A stretch of DNA of 38,172 nucleotides. Source: Acidobacteriota bacterium (GTDB lineage: Bacteria > Acidobacteriota > Blastocatellia > RBC074). Location: contig JAJVID010000102.1 of assembly GCA_022072205.1 (NCBI GenBank), positions 1 through 38,172 on the forward strand, written 5' to 3'. The translations under genes and the position numbers were made by a program. The notes beneath the pieces were generated by a model. The model had not been told where the DNA came from. It searched no databases and was given only the letters and a program-made list of their open reading frames with translations. Positions 8,758-18,239 of the stretch are shown one piece after another. How positions within the stretch are numbered: position 1 is the first letter of the stretch; each line of letters starts with the position of its first letter.

Positions 8758-11235
8758 CTATTGGCTCTTCACGTCCTGCGCGAGGCGGAATCCGGTTTTG
8801 ACGTAATCGGGACTCACGCCCTTGGCCCAATCGGCGCGCGTCGCGGGCAAAGGAGCGCGCAATGTGGCGGTCGCAAATTTCGGCGGAGAATCGTATGCGC
8901 CGCCGCGAATGACTTTCAGATTCTTGTATCCGGCGGGCAAAGTGACCTTGCCGCCGGGATATTCTTTGAACTCGCTCGCCGTCCATTCCCACGCGTTGCC
9001 CGACATGTCGAGCAGGCCGAACGGGCTTGCGCCTTTAGGAAATTGTCCAACAGGCGTCAACTGCCGCTTGTCGTTTTCATCCGACTTCGAGTTCGACGCG
9101 TCGGCGATCCATTCTTCGCCCCAGGGATAGATGTGATGGTCATCAGCGCCGCGCGCCGCGAATTCCCATTCCTCTTCGGTCGGCAGACGCTTGCCCGCCC
9201 ATTTCGCAAAAGCGTTGGCGTCTTCCCAGGTCACGTCGGTGACGGGCAACGTGTCCGTCCCTTCAGGAAAATGATTGCCCTGCCAGGACGGCGGCGCCGC
9301 ATAGCCGGTCGCGTCAATGAATTTCTGGTACTGCTCGTTGGTCACTTCCGTGCGGTCAATAAAGAAAGGTTTGATTGTGACTACGTGCGCCGGCCTTTCG
9401 TTCTCAGCGCCATCGTCACGACCGACGCGCAACACTCCGCCGAGCACATAAACCATGCCTTCAGGCGCGGCGATGTCGGGGTAAGTGGAACTCGCCGTCG
9501 GCGTCGTGGCCGCGACAGGTGACGGCGTGACTGTGGCAGTCGTTTGCTGCCCGGTCTGGGATTGACCTGAACTGAGCAGCCACGCGCCCACACCAATCAA
9601 AGCCACCAGAACAACTCCTGCGCCGACGAGCAAAGGAGTCTTCGATTTCGCAGCCGGGGCCGTCGCCGGTTTCGTTGCAGGCGGGATTGGGATTTGGGCG
9701 CGCTTCGCCGGTTTTTCTTCAACCTTCGGAGCCTTGTTTCCGGCGGCTTTGGTTTTCTCCTTATCGGCGGGTTTCGCGGCCTCTTGCAAAAGCTCAGTCT
9801 GCGGCGGCTGAGCCTTCAAATCCGGAACCGGAGCGCCTTGCCCTCCGACGCTGCCCTGCTTGGCCGTGATGTTGGCGCGGCCAAGGAACTCGGTCGCCGC
9901 CTCATCGGATTGTTTCAGTTGGTCGGTTGCCGCGCCGCCCAACTGTTTTAACTGACCGGTTGCCGGCGGCGGAGCCGAAATCACCGTCTCGTAACTTTGC
10001 GGCGGAGTAGCGGAAACCTGAGAGCCTGTCTCCGCCGGTTTCCGTTCAACTTCGGAAGTCTCAGGGTGGGAAATTTTCGGCGCCTCAACTCGCGGCTGTT
10101 CGCCGCTTCTGCTTAAGCGCATCGTGTCCGGCTCGTTCGCCAGCGCGTTTTCGAATTCACGCGCGAATTCAAGGGCCGTCTGAGGCCTCGCGTTCGGGTC
10201 TTTTTCCATCGCGCGAAGCACGACCCGTTCGACCGATTCGGGAATTGACGGAGCGATCTCGCGCAACGGGCGAGGCTTTTCGGTGACGTGTTTGATAGCC
10301 ACGCCGGTCGGCGTCTTCGCCAGAAAAGGCGCCACGCCGGTCAACAGTTCGTAAAGCACAACGCCCAGACTGTAAATATCCGAGCGCGAGTCGGCTTCTT
10401 CGCCCTGGCATTGCTCGGGCGACATATAGTGCGGCGTTCCGATCACGGCGCCGACATTGGTCAACCGCTGTTCGAGGCTGTGCGTGTCGAGCGCCATGTC
10501 AACAACTTTGGCGATGCCGAAATCGAGAATCTTGACGTGATCGGCGCCGTCGTTCGAGTCGAGCAGGATGATGTTGTCGGGTTTGATGTCGCGGTGGACG
10601 ATGCCGTTCCGGTGCCCTGCGTCGAGCGCGGCGGAAGCCTGGCGGATGATGCCGTAAGCGCGAGGAGAGTTGATCGAGCCTTCTTCGACCAGCAACTGCC
10701 GCAGGCTGCGCCCGACCAGCAGTTCCATCACGATGTACGCCGTGCCGTCGTCGTCTTCGCCGAAATCGTGGATGACGACCGCATTCGGATGGTGGAGCAT
10801 CGCGGCGGCGCGAGCTTCGCGGTAAAAACGCTGGCGCGATTTTTCGTTTTCGACGACGTCCGAGCGAAGGACTTTGACCGCCACAGTGTCGCCGATGTGC
10901 GTGCGGCGCGCTCGGTAAATTTCACCCATCCCGCCGCTGCCGATACATTGTTCAAGTTTGTAGCGTCCGCCGAGCACCCGACCGCTCTGCGCCCCGACCG
11001 CTGCCGATAGCGGAAGAGTGGAGCTTGAAATAGTCGAGAATTCCCCGCCGCCCCCCAAACTGGGCGGACTGGACGAACTGGACACTTGCGTTTTCAAGGC
11101 GTCAGGGTTTGACGTGGAGCCAAATGACGGGGCCTCAGGCGCCGGTGGATTGACAGCGACTTTGGTCGCTCCGCAGGCGTCACACCTGGTTGCGCCCGCG
11201 CTCAAATTCTTGCCGCAGTTTGTGCAAAACGTCAT
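8758..11235 (-). CDS. Transmembrane Ser/Thr protein kinase with N-terminal zinc ribbon and C-terminal FGE/sulfatase-modifying-like domain
   Basis: This 825-residue protein has, in order, a zinc ribbon (CTNCG and CDACG, residues 4-22), a low-complexity linker, a Hanks-type kinase domain (about 92-364), a long Pro/Ala/Lys linker, one membrane segment (about 534-554) and an FGE-sulfatase-like domain (591-820). Kinase motifs are intact: [15 protein letters not shown] (K121), HRDIKPDN (D216), DFG (D238), [10 protein letters not shown]. The outer domain carries the fold's landmarks ([42 protein letters not shown]) but has no cysteine pair, so it probably binds a ligand and is not a formylglycine generator. 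Such kinases phosphorylate cytoplasmic targets on sensing an external signal. It is transcribed divergently from gpmA. Confidence 0.9.
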   Translation of the reverse strand: MTFCTNCGKNLSAGATRCDACGATKVAVNPPAPEAPSFGSTSNPDALKTQVSSSSSPPSLGGGGEFSTISSSTLPLSAAVGAQSGRVLGGRYKLEQCIGSGGMGEIYRARRTHIGDTVAVKVLRSDVVENEKSRQRFYREARAAAMLHHPNAVVIHDFGEDDDGTAYIVMELLVGRSLRQLLVEEGSINSPRAYGIIRQASAALDAGHRNGIVHRDIKPDNIILLDSNDGADHVKILDFGIAKVVDMALDTHSLEQRLTNVGAVIGTPHYMSPEQCQGEEADSRSDIYSLGVVLYELLTGVAPFLAKTPTGVAIKHVTEKPRPLREIAPSIPESVERVVLRAMEKDPNARPQTALEFAREFENALANEPDTMRLSRSGEQPRVEAPKISHPETSEVERKPAETGSQVSATPPQSYETVISAPPPATGQLKQLGGAATDQLKQSDEAATEFLGRANITAKQGSVGGQGAPVPDLKAQPPQTELLQEAAKPADKEKTKAAGNKAPKVEEKPAKRAQIPIPPATKPATAPAAKSKTPLLVGAGVVLVALIGVGAWLLSSGQSQTGQQTTATVTPSPVAATTPTASSTYPDIAAPEGMVYVLGGVLRVGRDDGAENERPAHVVTIKPFFIDRTEVTNEQYQKFIDATGYAAPPSWQGNHFPEGTDTLPVTDVTWEDANAFAKWAGKRLPTEEEWEFAARGADDHHIYPWGEEWIADASNSKSDENDKRQLTPVGQFPKGASPFGLLDMSGNAWEWTASEFKEYPGGKVTLPAGYKNLKVIRGGAYDSPPKFATATLRAPLPATRADWAKGVSPDYVKTGFRLAQDVKSQ

Positions 11236-11399
11236 GGATGTCGTTCTCTAATTCCGTGCAGAAGATTTCTTCGTTACGCCCGGTGGTCTATTGTGATCTG
11301 GCGAATGAACTGCGCAAAAGCGCATGTAGTCTAAATCAAAACCCGATAGATGCAAACTGTAAACCGGGGCGGCGCTCACCTCCACTCACCGCCCGAACT

Positions 11400-11427
11400 T
11401 TTACAAACCGCTTCCGATTGCTATTAT
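11400..11427 (+). promoter_or_regulatory. Probable sigma-70-type promoter for gpmA
   Basis: TTTACA (11400-11405) and TATTAT (11422-11427) are separated by 16 bases, about 50 bases before the gpmA start. Just upstream GGGCGG (11367-11372) and CCGCCC (11389-11394) could form a stem. The rest of the divergent spacer is featureless. Confidence 0.45.
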
Positions 11428-11479
11428 TCGGTTTCATTACCCATCATTTCATTTACAAATCGTACGAGGAGCATAGTTG

Positions 11480-12229
11480 ATGAAGACTCTTGTCTTGTTG
11501 AGACACGGTGAAAGCGACTGGAACCGCGAGAACCGCTTTACCGGATGGACGGATGTTGACCTGAGCGAGAAAGGCGTCGAAGAAGCCATCTCAGCCGGGA
11601 ACGAGATGAAGAAGGCCGGTTACACTTTCGACGTGGCATTCACTTCGGTTCTCAAACGCGCGATCAAAACGCTCAACCTGGCGCTCGAACAAATGGATCT
11701 GCTCTGGATTCCGGTTTGCAAATCGTGGCGGTTGAACGAGCGGCATTACGGCGCGCTGCAGGGATTGAACAAGGCCGAAACCGCCGCGCAACACGGCATA
11801 GAGCAAACCAACATCTGGCGGCGCAGCTATGACATCCCGCCTCCGCCACTCACGCCCGACGATCCTCGCTATCCGGGCAAGGACCCGCGATACGCTTCGC
11901 TCAAACCCGAAGAGCTTCCGCTGACCGAATGTCTGAAGGACACCGTCGCGCGCTTCCTGCCCTACTGGCACGAAACGATTGCGCCCGCTGTTCGCGAAGG
12001 TAAACGTGTCCTTGTCGCCGCTCACGGCAACAGCCTGCGCGCGCTGGTCAAATACCTCGATGACATCTCCGAGGAAGAGATTGTCGGATTGAACATTCCC
12101 ACAGGCATCCCGCTGGTTTACGAACTCGACGACGATCTGAAGCCGATTCGCCATTTTTACCTCGGCGATCCGGAGGCTGTGAAGAGAGCCACCGAAGCGG
12201 TGGCCGGGCAGTTACAAAAGAAGAGTTGA
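11480..12229 (+). CDS. gpmA: 2,3-bisphosphoglycerate-dependent phosphoglycerate mutase
   Basis: This 249-residue histidine-phosphatase superfamily enzyme interconverts 3- and 2-phosphoglycerate in glycolysis and gluconeogenesis. The phosphohistidine motif [18 protein letters not shown] (H9), the acid segment [15 protein letters not shown] and the second His in [10 protein letters not shown] are all intact. The length is normal for dPGM. The start is ATG 11480, with GAGGA about nine bases upstream; a TTG one codon earlier is less likely. The gene is followed by hairpin element 5 and then by gpmI, a non-homologous enzyme of the same activity. Confidence 0.96.
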   Translation: MKTLVLLRHGESDWNRENRFTGWTDVDLSEKGVEEAISAGNEMKKAGYTFDVAFTSVLKRAIKTLNLALEQMDLLWIPVCKSWRLNERHYGALQGLNKAETAAQHGIEQTNIWRRSYDIPPPPLTPDDPRYPGKDPRYASLKPEELPLTECLKDTVARFLPYWHETIAPAVREGKRVLVAAHGNSLRALVKYLDDISEEEIVGLNIPTGIPLVYELDDDLKPIRHFYLGDPEAVKRATEAVAGQLQKKS

Positions 12230-12232
12230 ATA

Positions 12233-12332
12233 GGTGTGAAGTGTCAGGTGTCAGATGTCAGGTGTCAGAAGGCCGGCCAGTTGGCTCGTGGACTGGCGCC
12301 TCACACCTCACACCTCACACCTCACACCTGAC
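12233..12332. repeat. Heptamer-armed hairpin element 5 (units GGTGTCA and CTCACAC)
   Basis: The left arm has heptamers GGTGTGA, AGTGTCA, GGTGTCA, GATGTCA, GGTGTCA (12233-12267). The right arm has four exact CTCACAC units and a partial one (12300-12332). The apex contains CCAGT and ACTGG flanking TGGCTCGTGG. It sits between gpmA and gpmI on the same strand, starting three bases after the gpmA stop. Confidence 0.9.
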
Positions 12333-12349
12333 TGCTTAGCGACCCCACG

Positions 12350-13897
12350 ATGGCAAATGCAAAACTGAAAAAGCGCCCGGTCGCGCTGATCATCCTGAGC
12401 GGCTTCGGCTGGTCGCCGCTCGTCGAAGGCAACGCAATCGCGAACGCCTACACTCCTTTTCTGGACAAATACCTTTCCGGATATAAACACACGCTGCTCG
12501 AAGCTTCAGGCGAGCGCGTCGGATTGCCGATGGGCCAGGCGGGCAATTCCGAGATCAGTCATATGATCATCGGAACCGGCCAGGTCGCGCCTCTGACTAT
12601 CACCCGCGTGGACGAAGCGATTGCGACAGGCAAATTCTACGAGAACCCCTCGCTGACGGCGGCGATTGACGCGGGCAGGACCGCCGCGTTGCACCTGATG
12701 GGATTGGTCTCGGATGGCGGCGTTCATTCGCGCAACGCGCATCTTTATGCGCTGCTCAGGATGGCCGCCGAGCGAGGCGTCCAGCGAGTTTTCGTTCACG
12801 CTTTCACCGACGGGCGGGACACGCCGCCTAAATCCGGCAAGCGTTATGTCGAGGATCTGATAGGCAGGATGCGCGAATACGGCGTCGGGCGCATCGCCAC
12901 AATCATGGGCCGATATTACGCGATGGATCGCGACAACCGTTGGGAGCGCGTCAAACGCGCCTACGATGCGATTGCCAACGGCGAAGGGCGGAAATGCGCC
13001 GACCCGGTCGCCGCCATCGAAACGTCATATGACGACGGCGTGACCGATGAATTCATCGAACCTGTAGTTCTCGCCGGCAAAGACGGCGCTCCCGTCGCCA
13101 CTGTTCAGAGCGGCGACTCGGTGATCTTTTTCAATCTGCGCGCGGATCGAGCCAGGCAGTTGACGCGCGCGTTCACCGGCTTGAATTTCGATGGGTTCGA
13201 CCGGGAGCGCATTCAGAACCTGCATTTCGCCACGTTCACCCAATACGACCGTTCGATCAACACCTCGATCTTCTTTCCTCCGATTGCGCCCGCGCGACCG
13301 CTCGCCAGCGTCTTCGCTGAACACGAAGTCTCCAACCTGCGCGTCGCTGAAACCGAAAAGTACGCGCACGTCACCTATTTCTTCAACGGCGGCGTCGAAA
13401 AGGAATTCCCGAGCGAAAGCCGCATCCTCGTGCCCTCGCCGCAGGCTCAGACCTACAATCAGAAGCCGGAGATGAGCGCGTTCAAAGTCACCGACAAAAT
13501 CCTGCGCGCGATTGACGACGGCGAAACCGATGTTTACATCATCAACCTTGCGAACGCCGATATGGTCGGCCACACCGGCGACCTGAAGGCGGCGATTGAA
13601 GCGGTCGAATCGCTCGACACCTGCCTGGGCTGGATCGTGGGATCAATCGAGCGAGTCAAAGGCGCGGCGATCATCACCTCCGATAACGGCAATTGCGAGC
13701 AGATGATTGACCCGGTCGCCGGCGGCCCGCACACCGCCCACACTGTCAACCCTGTTCCGTTCATCCTCTGCGACGCCGAATTCAAAGGGACTTTGCGCGA
13801 AGGCGGCTCGCTCGAAGACATCGCGCCGACGATGCTAGAATTGCTCGGCGTCGAAAAACCGCCTGAGATGACCGGGCGAAGTTTGCTGATTTTTTAA
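12350..13897 (+). CDS. gpmI: 2,3-bisphosphoglycerate-independent phosphoglycerate mutase with altered metal site
   Basis: The 515-residue length and nearly all landmarks are those of iPGM in the alkaline-phosphatase superfamily: the nucleophile loop [10 protein letters not shown] (S67), SDGGVHS (H126), [47 protein letters not shown] (D404, H408) and HTAHT (H464). Two residues differ from the family. The first metal ligand, Asp in the usual ILDG(W/F)G, is Ser here (ILSGFGW, S17). The ADHGN motif reads SDNGN, so the His ligand is Asn (N446). By the known Bacillus enzyme structure both belong to the Mn2 site (D12, S62, D444, H445). Activity may be changed or lost, and gpmA lies directly upstream. 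No Shine-Dalgarno sequence is evident before ATG 12350. Confidence 0.92.
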   Translation: MANAKLKKRPVALIILSGFGWSPLVEGNAIANAYTPFLDKYLSGYKHTLLEASGERVGLPMGQAGNSEISHMIIGTGQVAPLTITRVDEAIATGKFYENPSLTAAIDAGRTAALHLMGLVSDGGVHSRNAHLYALLRMAAERGVQRVFVHAFTDGRDTPPKSGKRYVEDLIGRMREYGVGRIATIMGRYYAMDRDNRWERVKRAYDAIANGEGRKCADPVAAIETSYDDGVTDEFIEPVVLAGKDGAPVATVQSGDSVIFFNLRADRARQLTRAFTGLNFDGFDRERIQNLHFATFTQYDRSINTSIFFPPIAPARPLASVFAEHEVSNLRVAETEKYAHVTYFFNGGVEKEFPSESRILVPSPQAQTYNQKPEMSAFKVTDKILRAIDDGETDVYIINLANADMVGHTGDLKAAIEAVESLDTCLGWIVGSIERVKGAAIITSDNGNCEQMIDPVAGGPHTAHTVNPVPFILCDAEFKGTLREGGSLEDIAPTMLELLGVEKPPEMTGRSLLIF

Positions 13898-13931
13898 CCG
13901 CAAAGCTGTTTCTGGGCGATATCACGTAGCG

Positions 13932-14108
13932 ATCTCTCAATGACGTTAAATTAGCGAGCCGAGAATGCGAAGGGAGAATACGGAAAAAACGGAATGAACG
14001 GAAAAAACGGAAAAAAGACGGTAAAGACCTTCAGAATTTCCGTTTCTGTCTGTTCCGTACTCTCTCTTCCTACTTCCTCATATCGCTAACTCAACGCCAT
14101 TGAACGAT
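13932..14108. repeat. Long imperfect inverted repeat, element 6, with 9-base units CGGAAAAAA
   Basis: Outer arms 13932-13963 and 14077-14108 match in about 23 of 32 positions, with most mismatches being transitions. Inside the left half are four 9-base units (CGGAAAAAA, CGGAATGAA, CGGAAAAAA twice, 13981-14016). The right half has loosely complementary TTTCCG/TTCCGT words (14037-14057). It occupies most of the 222-base space between gpmI and the glycosyltransferase gene. Confidence 0.7.
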
Positions 14109-14119
14109 CCCTCTGCTCA

Positions 14120-15157
14120 ATGTCCATCAATCCGCAACACCTCCTGGTAGTTCACGTCGCCGGTCTGACGCAAACGACTCTGGCGCTGCCCGCCCTCCGC
14201 TCTCTCAGAAATCATTTCCCCCAGTCCCGAATCACCATCGCGTCAAGCTCAATCGCCGCCGATCTGCTGCGCCTCGCCGGATGCGCTGATGAAGTCCTGC
14301 CGGTCGCCAGATTCCGGGGCGGCGAGTTTCTGAACCCGCGCAAGCTTTATCGCGCCACGAAATCGCTCGGCCTGCTGCGGCGCGAGTATTTCGACCTTGC
14401 CATCGAGTTCAAGATCAGCGCCGAAACCGGCGTCGTGCTGCAATTCGCCCACCCGCGCGAACGGTTGAGCAGGAGAAAGAACGTCGGCGCGGGTATTGAA
14501 GCCGCGCTGGATCGTTTGTCGCAGGCGATCAGCAACCGTCCTGCCGCGCTCCGGCACGCTGCCCACGAGTATTTGAAAAAGCTCGAAGCGCTTGGCGTGC
14601 GTCCCATCGAGGCCGAGCCGCGCATTGCGACTTCGCGCGAATCGGACGAGCGAATCGAAAGACTTCTGCGCAAACACAACGTGGAATTCGGTGAACTGCT
14701 GGTCGGCGTGCATCCGGGCGCGGGCTACGGCAAACCGCGATGGCCGATTGAGCGCTTCGCTTCAATCGCCGCGCGCATGATCCACAACTTCAACGCTCGC
14801 GTGTTGGTCTTTTCCGGCCCGAACGAGCGCGGGCTGGCGAAGCGTCTGGCCGCGATGCTTCCCGCCAGGCGCGCCATCGCCATCCAGTCGCCGAAGATCG
14901 CCGATTTTATTTCCGTCGCCGCGCGGCTGAGCCTTTTCGTCGGCAATCACAGCGGCCCGGCCCACGTCGCCGCCGCCGCTGGCGCGCCTGTGGTCGTGGC
15001 TTCGACCTTCGTTCAACCTTCGCCGCAAGATCTGCTCGGCGCGCGCGTCGAACATATCCGCGCGCCTCACATCACGCTCGTTTCGGAAGAGGACGTTTAC
15101 GAAGCGGCTTGCAGATTGCTTAAAACGAATCGCGCTGAGTTCCTGCGCACCCGATAA
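14120..15157 (+). CDS. Glycosyltransferase family 9 (heptosyltransferase-like)
   Basis: This 345-residue protein has the two-Rossmann GT-B layout of ADP-heptose:LPS heptosyltransferases. The N-terminal domain begins with HLLVVHVAGLTQTTLALPAL. The C-terminal domain starts near residue 195 with VGVHPGAGYGKPRWP and carries the donor-binding GNHSGPAHVAAAAGAPVV. In most GT9 enzymes that last motif is GNDSGPMH; here the Asp is His. It likely adds a sugar to lipid A-core or another envelope glycan on the cytoplasmic face of the inner membrane. Acceptor and donor cannot be named. It lies downstream of element 6 and no other LPS gene adjoins it. The ATG at 14120 has only a poor ribosome-binding site. 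Confidence 0.82.
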   Translation: MSINPQHLLVVHVAGLTQTTLALPALRSLRNHFPQSRITIASSSIAADLLRLAGCADEVLPVARFRGGEFLNPRKLYRATKSLGLLRREYFDLAIEFKISAETGVVLQFAHPRERLSRRKNVGAGIEAALDRLSQAISNRPAALRHAAHEYLKKLEALGVRPIEAEPRIATSRESDERIERLLRKHNVEFGELLVGVHPGAGYGKPRWPIERFASIAARMIHNFNARVLVFSGPNERGLAKRLAAMLPARRAIAIQSPKIADFISVAARLSLFVGNHSGPAHVAAAAGAPVVVASTFVQPSPQDLLGARVEHIRAPHITLVSEEDVYEAACRLLKTNRAEFLRTR

Positions 15158-15225
15158 AACCCGAAAAATTTACAGAATATTTACGACAACGAACTCGCAA
15201 TCAAACTGGAATAACAAATTCAATA

Positions 15226-15231
15226 TATAAT
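15226..15231 (+). promoter_or_regulatory. Consensus -10 box upstream of the S46 peptidase gene
   Basis: TATAAT stands in an AT-rich stretch 69 bases before the peptidase start. No good -35 box lies 16-18 bases upstream, so this may need an activator or another sigma factor. Confidence 0.4.
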
Positions 15232-15299
15232 CTCCGCGCGTTATTCCCCGAATAGCAAGTGGATCGCAATCGTAGAAATTCCAGATGAGGAGAGACTCA

Positions 15300-17528
15300 A
15301 TGTTTCGTAAATCGCTGACCATAGCTTTGCTTGCCGTTTCACTGGTGGTCTCGCCGCTTTCGTCGTTCGCCGATGAAGGCATGTGGCTGCCCGACTCACT
15401 CAACAAATTGCCGCTCGGAGAAATGAAGAAACGCGGCTTCGAGCTGAAGCCCGAAGACGTTTACAGCACGACCAAACCGAGTTTGAAAGACGCCATCGTG
15501 CAAATCAGCATCGGCGGCACCGGCTCCTTCGTTTCACCCGACGGCCTGATCCTGACCAACCATCACGTGGCCTTCGCCGCCGTCACGCGCGCCAGCACAA
15601 CCGAGAAGGATTACATCAACAACGGGTTCCTGGCCGCCTCTCGCGCCGAAGAGATTCCGGCGCAGGGTTACACGATCTCGGTCACGCAGGATTTCAAGGA
15701 CGTGACCGCCGACGTGACCGCCGCAGTCAAACCCGAAATGACGCCTGAAGAGCGGACGCGCGCCATCGCCGTCAAGCAGCAGGAAATCGCCAAAGCCGCA
15801 GCAGCAGGCCGCGAGAAGGAAGGCATTCGCACGCAGGTTGTCGAGGCTTCAGGCGGTTATCAATATTTTCTCTACACCTACCTGACGCTGAAGGATGTTC
15901 GACTGGCCTACGCGCCGCCCAAATCAATCGGCTATTTTGGTGGCGATCCGGACAATTTTGAATGGCCGCGTCATTGCGGCGATTTTGCGTTTCTGCGCGC
16001 TTACACAGCGCCGGACGGCTCCGCCGCCGCTTTCAGCAAGGACAACGTTCCGTTCAAGCCCAAGAAGTTTCTGCCGATCAATGCGACCGGAATCAAAGAG
16101 GGCGATTTCGCGATGGTCATGGGCTATCCCGGCGCGACCTACCGCTTGCGCGAATCCTATTCGGTCGAATACCGCCAGAACATCCAACTGCCCGATCAGA
16201 TTGCGACGCTGCGCCAGCAGATTGATGTGCTCACCAAGCTTGGCGATAAAGACCCGGCGCTCAGGATCAAATACGCCGATCAAATCTTCAGCCTGAGCAA
16301 CTCGCTCAAAGCCTTTGAAGGCGCGGTCGCGGGATTGAAGCGAATGAATCTGGTTCCGCGTAAACGCGCCGAAGAAGCCGCGATGCAAAAATGGCTCGAC
16401 GCCAACGCGGCGCTGAAGGCGAAATACGGCGACGTGTTGGCGAATCTCGGAACGCTTTACGGCGAACTGACCGCGATCAGCGCGAAGCAAAACGCGCTCA
16501 ACGCCCTGCTCAGTTCTGGCGACCTGATCAACGCGTTGCAGTTCGCTTACGAACGCGCGACCAGCCGCGATTTGCCCGCCAACGAACGCGCGCCGCAATT
16601 CAGCGATCAATTCCTGCCGCAGGTGACCACGCAACTCAGCGCCGGATGGGAAGAGCGCGAGCCTGAGTCTGAGTCGAGACTGTTGGCGGCGGCTCTCGCT
16701 CGTGTAGATGAATTGCCCGCCGGTCAGAAGATTCAGGCCGTCGAAAAATCGTTTGAAGGTAAATCAGGCAAGGAGCGCCGCGCAGCCGAATCCGAATTCG
16801 CGCGCAAGGCGATTGAACAGACCAAATTCAAATCGTTCGACGAAGTAAAGAAGCTCTTCAGCGCTTCGGCGGCTGAACTTCGCGCGATTGACGATCCGGC
16901 GCTGAAGCTGGTGATCGCGGCGGTTGACGAGAACGCGCCGCTCAACAAAAAGCAGACGCAGATTCTCGGCTCGGTAACGAAGATTCGCCCACTCTACGTC
17001 GCTTCCCTGGTAGATTTCCGGCAGGCCACGAATCGCGGCTTGCCTTACTATCCCGACGCCAACTTCACGCTGCGATTCACCTACGGCGACATCAGAGGCT
17101 ACAAGCCGCGCGACGCGGTCATCTACGAACCGCAGACCACGCTCAGCGGCGTGATCGCCAAAGACACCGGCGAAGAGCCTTTCAACGTGCCCGAAAAACT
17201 GAAAGAGCTTTACAAGAAGAAAGACTTCAACGGTTACGTTGACCAGCGGCTGAACGACGTGCCGGTAGACTTCCTGGCCACGACCGACATCACCGGCGGC
17301 AATTCAGGCAGCCCGATGATGAATGGGCGCGGCGAAATCATCGGCCTGGTCTTCGACGGCAACTACGAAGGACTGGGCGGCGATTACGCCTACGACATCA
17401 GCCTCAACCGCACCATCGCGGTTGATATTCGCTACGTGCTGTTCGTGCTGGAGAAGTTCGCGGGCGCGAACTATCTGTCGAATGAAATGACGGTCAAACG
17501 TCCGAAGGCGATGGCGGCGAGCAAGTAA
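15300..17528 (+). CDS. S46 family dipeptidyl-peptidase (DPP7/DPP11 type), secreted
   Basis: This 742-residue exopeptidase has a signal peptide (residues 1-24, ending SSFA) and the two halves of a chymotrypsin-like fold split by a long helical insert (about 270-560). The catalytic His is in LTNHHVAF (H88/H89), the Asp is in the [12 protein letters not shown] region, and the nucleophile is S669 in GGNSGSP. Family members remove dipeptides from oligopeptides in the periplasm of asaccharolytic and soil bacteria. The P1-selecting position, 18 residues after the nucleophile, is Gly (G687), as in DPP7, while DPP11 has Arg; this points to hydrophobic P1 preference. ATG 15300 is chosen over 15285 because GAGGAGA (15287-15293) is its ribosome-binding site. 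Confidence 0.93.
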   Translation: MFRKSLTIALLAVSLVVSPLSSFADEGMWLPDSLNKLPLGEMKKRGFELKPEDVYSTTKPSLKDAIVQISIGGTGSFVSPDGLILTNHHVAFAAVTRASTTEKDYINNGFLAASRAEEIPAQGYTISVTQDFKDVTADVTAAVKPEMTPEERTRAIAVKQQEIAKAAAAGREKEGIRTQVVEASGGYQYFLYTYLTLKDVRLAYAPPKSIGYFGGDPDNFEWPRHCGDFAFLRAYTAPDGSAAAFSKDNVPFKPKKFLPINATGIKEGDFAMVMGYPGATYRLRESYSVEYRQNIQLPDQIATLRQQIDVLTKLGDKDPALRIKYADQIFSLSNSLKAFEGAVAGLKRMNLVPRKRAEEAAMQKWLDANAALKAKYGDVLANLGTLYGELTAISAKQNALNALLSSGDLINALQFAYERATSRDLPANERAPQFSDQFLPQVTTQLSAGWEEREPESESRLLAAALARVDELPAGQKIQAVEKSFEGKSGKERRAAESEFARKAIEQTKFKSFDEVKKLFSASAAELRAIDDPALKLVIAAVDENAPLNKKQTQILGSVTKIRPLYVASLVDFRQATNRGLPYYPDANFTLRFTYGDIRGYKPRDAVIYEPQTTLSGVIAKDTGEEPFNVPEKLKELYKKKDFNGYVDQRLNDVPVDFLATTDITGGNSGSPMMNGRGEIIGLVFDGNYEGLGGDYAYDISLNRTIAVDIRYVLFVLEKFAGANYLSNEMTVKRPKAMAASK

Positions 17529-17552
17529 AACCGAGGAGAAGTCGCACAAATA

Positions 17553-17588
17553 AAAACGGTGCGGGATGAAATCATCTCGCACCGTTTT
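17553..17588. terminator. Strong bidirectional intrinsic terminator
   Basis: AAAACGGTGCG (17553-17563) pairs exactly with CGCACCGTTTT (17578-17588), and the stem continues through a G-T pair and GATGA/TCATC to a tiny loop. A-rich and T-rich flanks serve both strands. It separates the convergent S46 peptidase and anti-sigma genes. Confidence 0.92.
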
Positions 17589-17615
17589 GTTTCATTCGCT
17601 CCCGGAATCATTCGA

Positions 17616-18239
17616 TCAGGAAGCCCAGTCCGCTTCGAGTATCTCCACTTTTCGGGAAGCGATCACCAGATACGTTGTGCCGTTTATCGTGGTAATTTCG
17701 CCATCGGTTGTTCCGGCGTCGGCTCGACGATAATCGCCCGGCGTCAGCACGTCGCCATTGACGTGGCAATCGCCCAGGATAACAACGCTTTCTTCAATTC
17801 CAGGATGGCGATGCCTGGGAAATCGCGCGCCGGGTTCCAGTTTGACCAGCGACGTGACGAGGTCCTTCTCCCGGTCAATGAACAATGTCTTGACGAATAC
17901 TCCCTCCGCCAACCGATTCCATTTACCTTCGTCCAGTCTGAGATTGTGAAACTGCGGCGTGGAGAGTTGCGACTTTTGAACCACCGGAATCTCCGCCGTC
18001 TCCGCTTCGCTGGCGACGGCGCCGAGCAACCGCTTCCGCGTCAGTTCGGAAGGCGTCTGCTCAGGCGCGGCCAGAGCCAGAGCCGCGACGACCGCGTCGA
18101 ATGCGGCAAACTCTTCGGCGTAACCTTCCCGTTTATCGCTCAGACAACGCTCGAAGGCGTTCGCCTCCGACTGGCTCAGCATTCCGAGGGCGTACAGCGC
18201 GGCCTGCTCTGTGATTTTTTCGTTATCGAAGTCGAGCAT
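17616..18239 (-). CDS. Cupin-domain anti-sigma factor (ChrR/RskA-like)
   Basis: This 207-residue protein has an N-terminal helical anti-sigma region (EQAALYALGMLSQSEANAFE, residues 11-70) like RskA/ChrR-family anti-sigma factors, and a C-terminal cupin (about 115-205). The cupin motif G-x5-HxH-x3-E-x6-G is met exactly by GARFPRHRHPGIEESVVILG, so it probably binds a metal. The zinc-binding HxxxCxxC of ZAS anti-sigma factors is not seen. No membrane segment is present, so it should act in the cytoplasm on the adjacent ECF sigma factor. The start overlaps the sigma stop (ATGATGA). I prefer the second ATG at 18239 because GGAGG is then five bases away; 18242 is the alternative. Confidence 0.83.
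   Translation of the reverse strand: MLDFDNEKITEQAALYALGMLSQSEANAFERCLSDKREGYAEEFAAFDAVVAALALAAPEQTPSELTRKRLLGAVASEAETAEIPVVQKSQLSTPQFHNLRLDEGKWNRLAEGVFVKTLFIDREKDLVTSLVKLEPGARFPRHRHPGIEESVVILGDCHVNGDVLTPGDYRRADAGTTDGEITTINGTTYLVIASRKVEILEADWAS

Noticed and set aside
8758-9470. Diversity-generating retroelement target (FGE-like C-type lectin fold at a C-terminus)
   Set aside because: No reverse transcriptase, template repeat or adenine-biased variable region was seen in the window.
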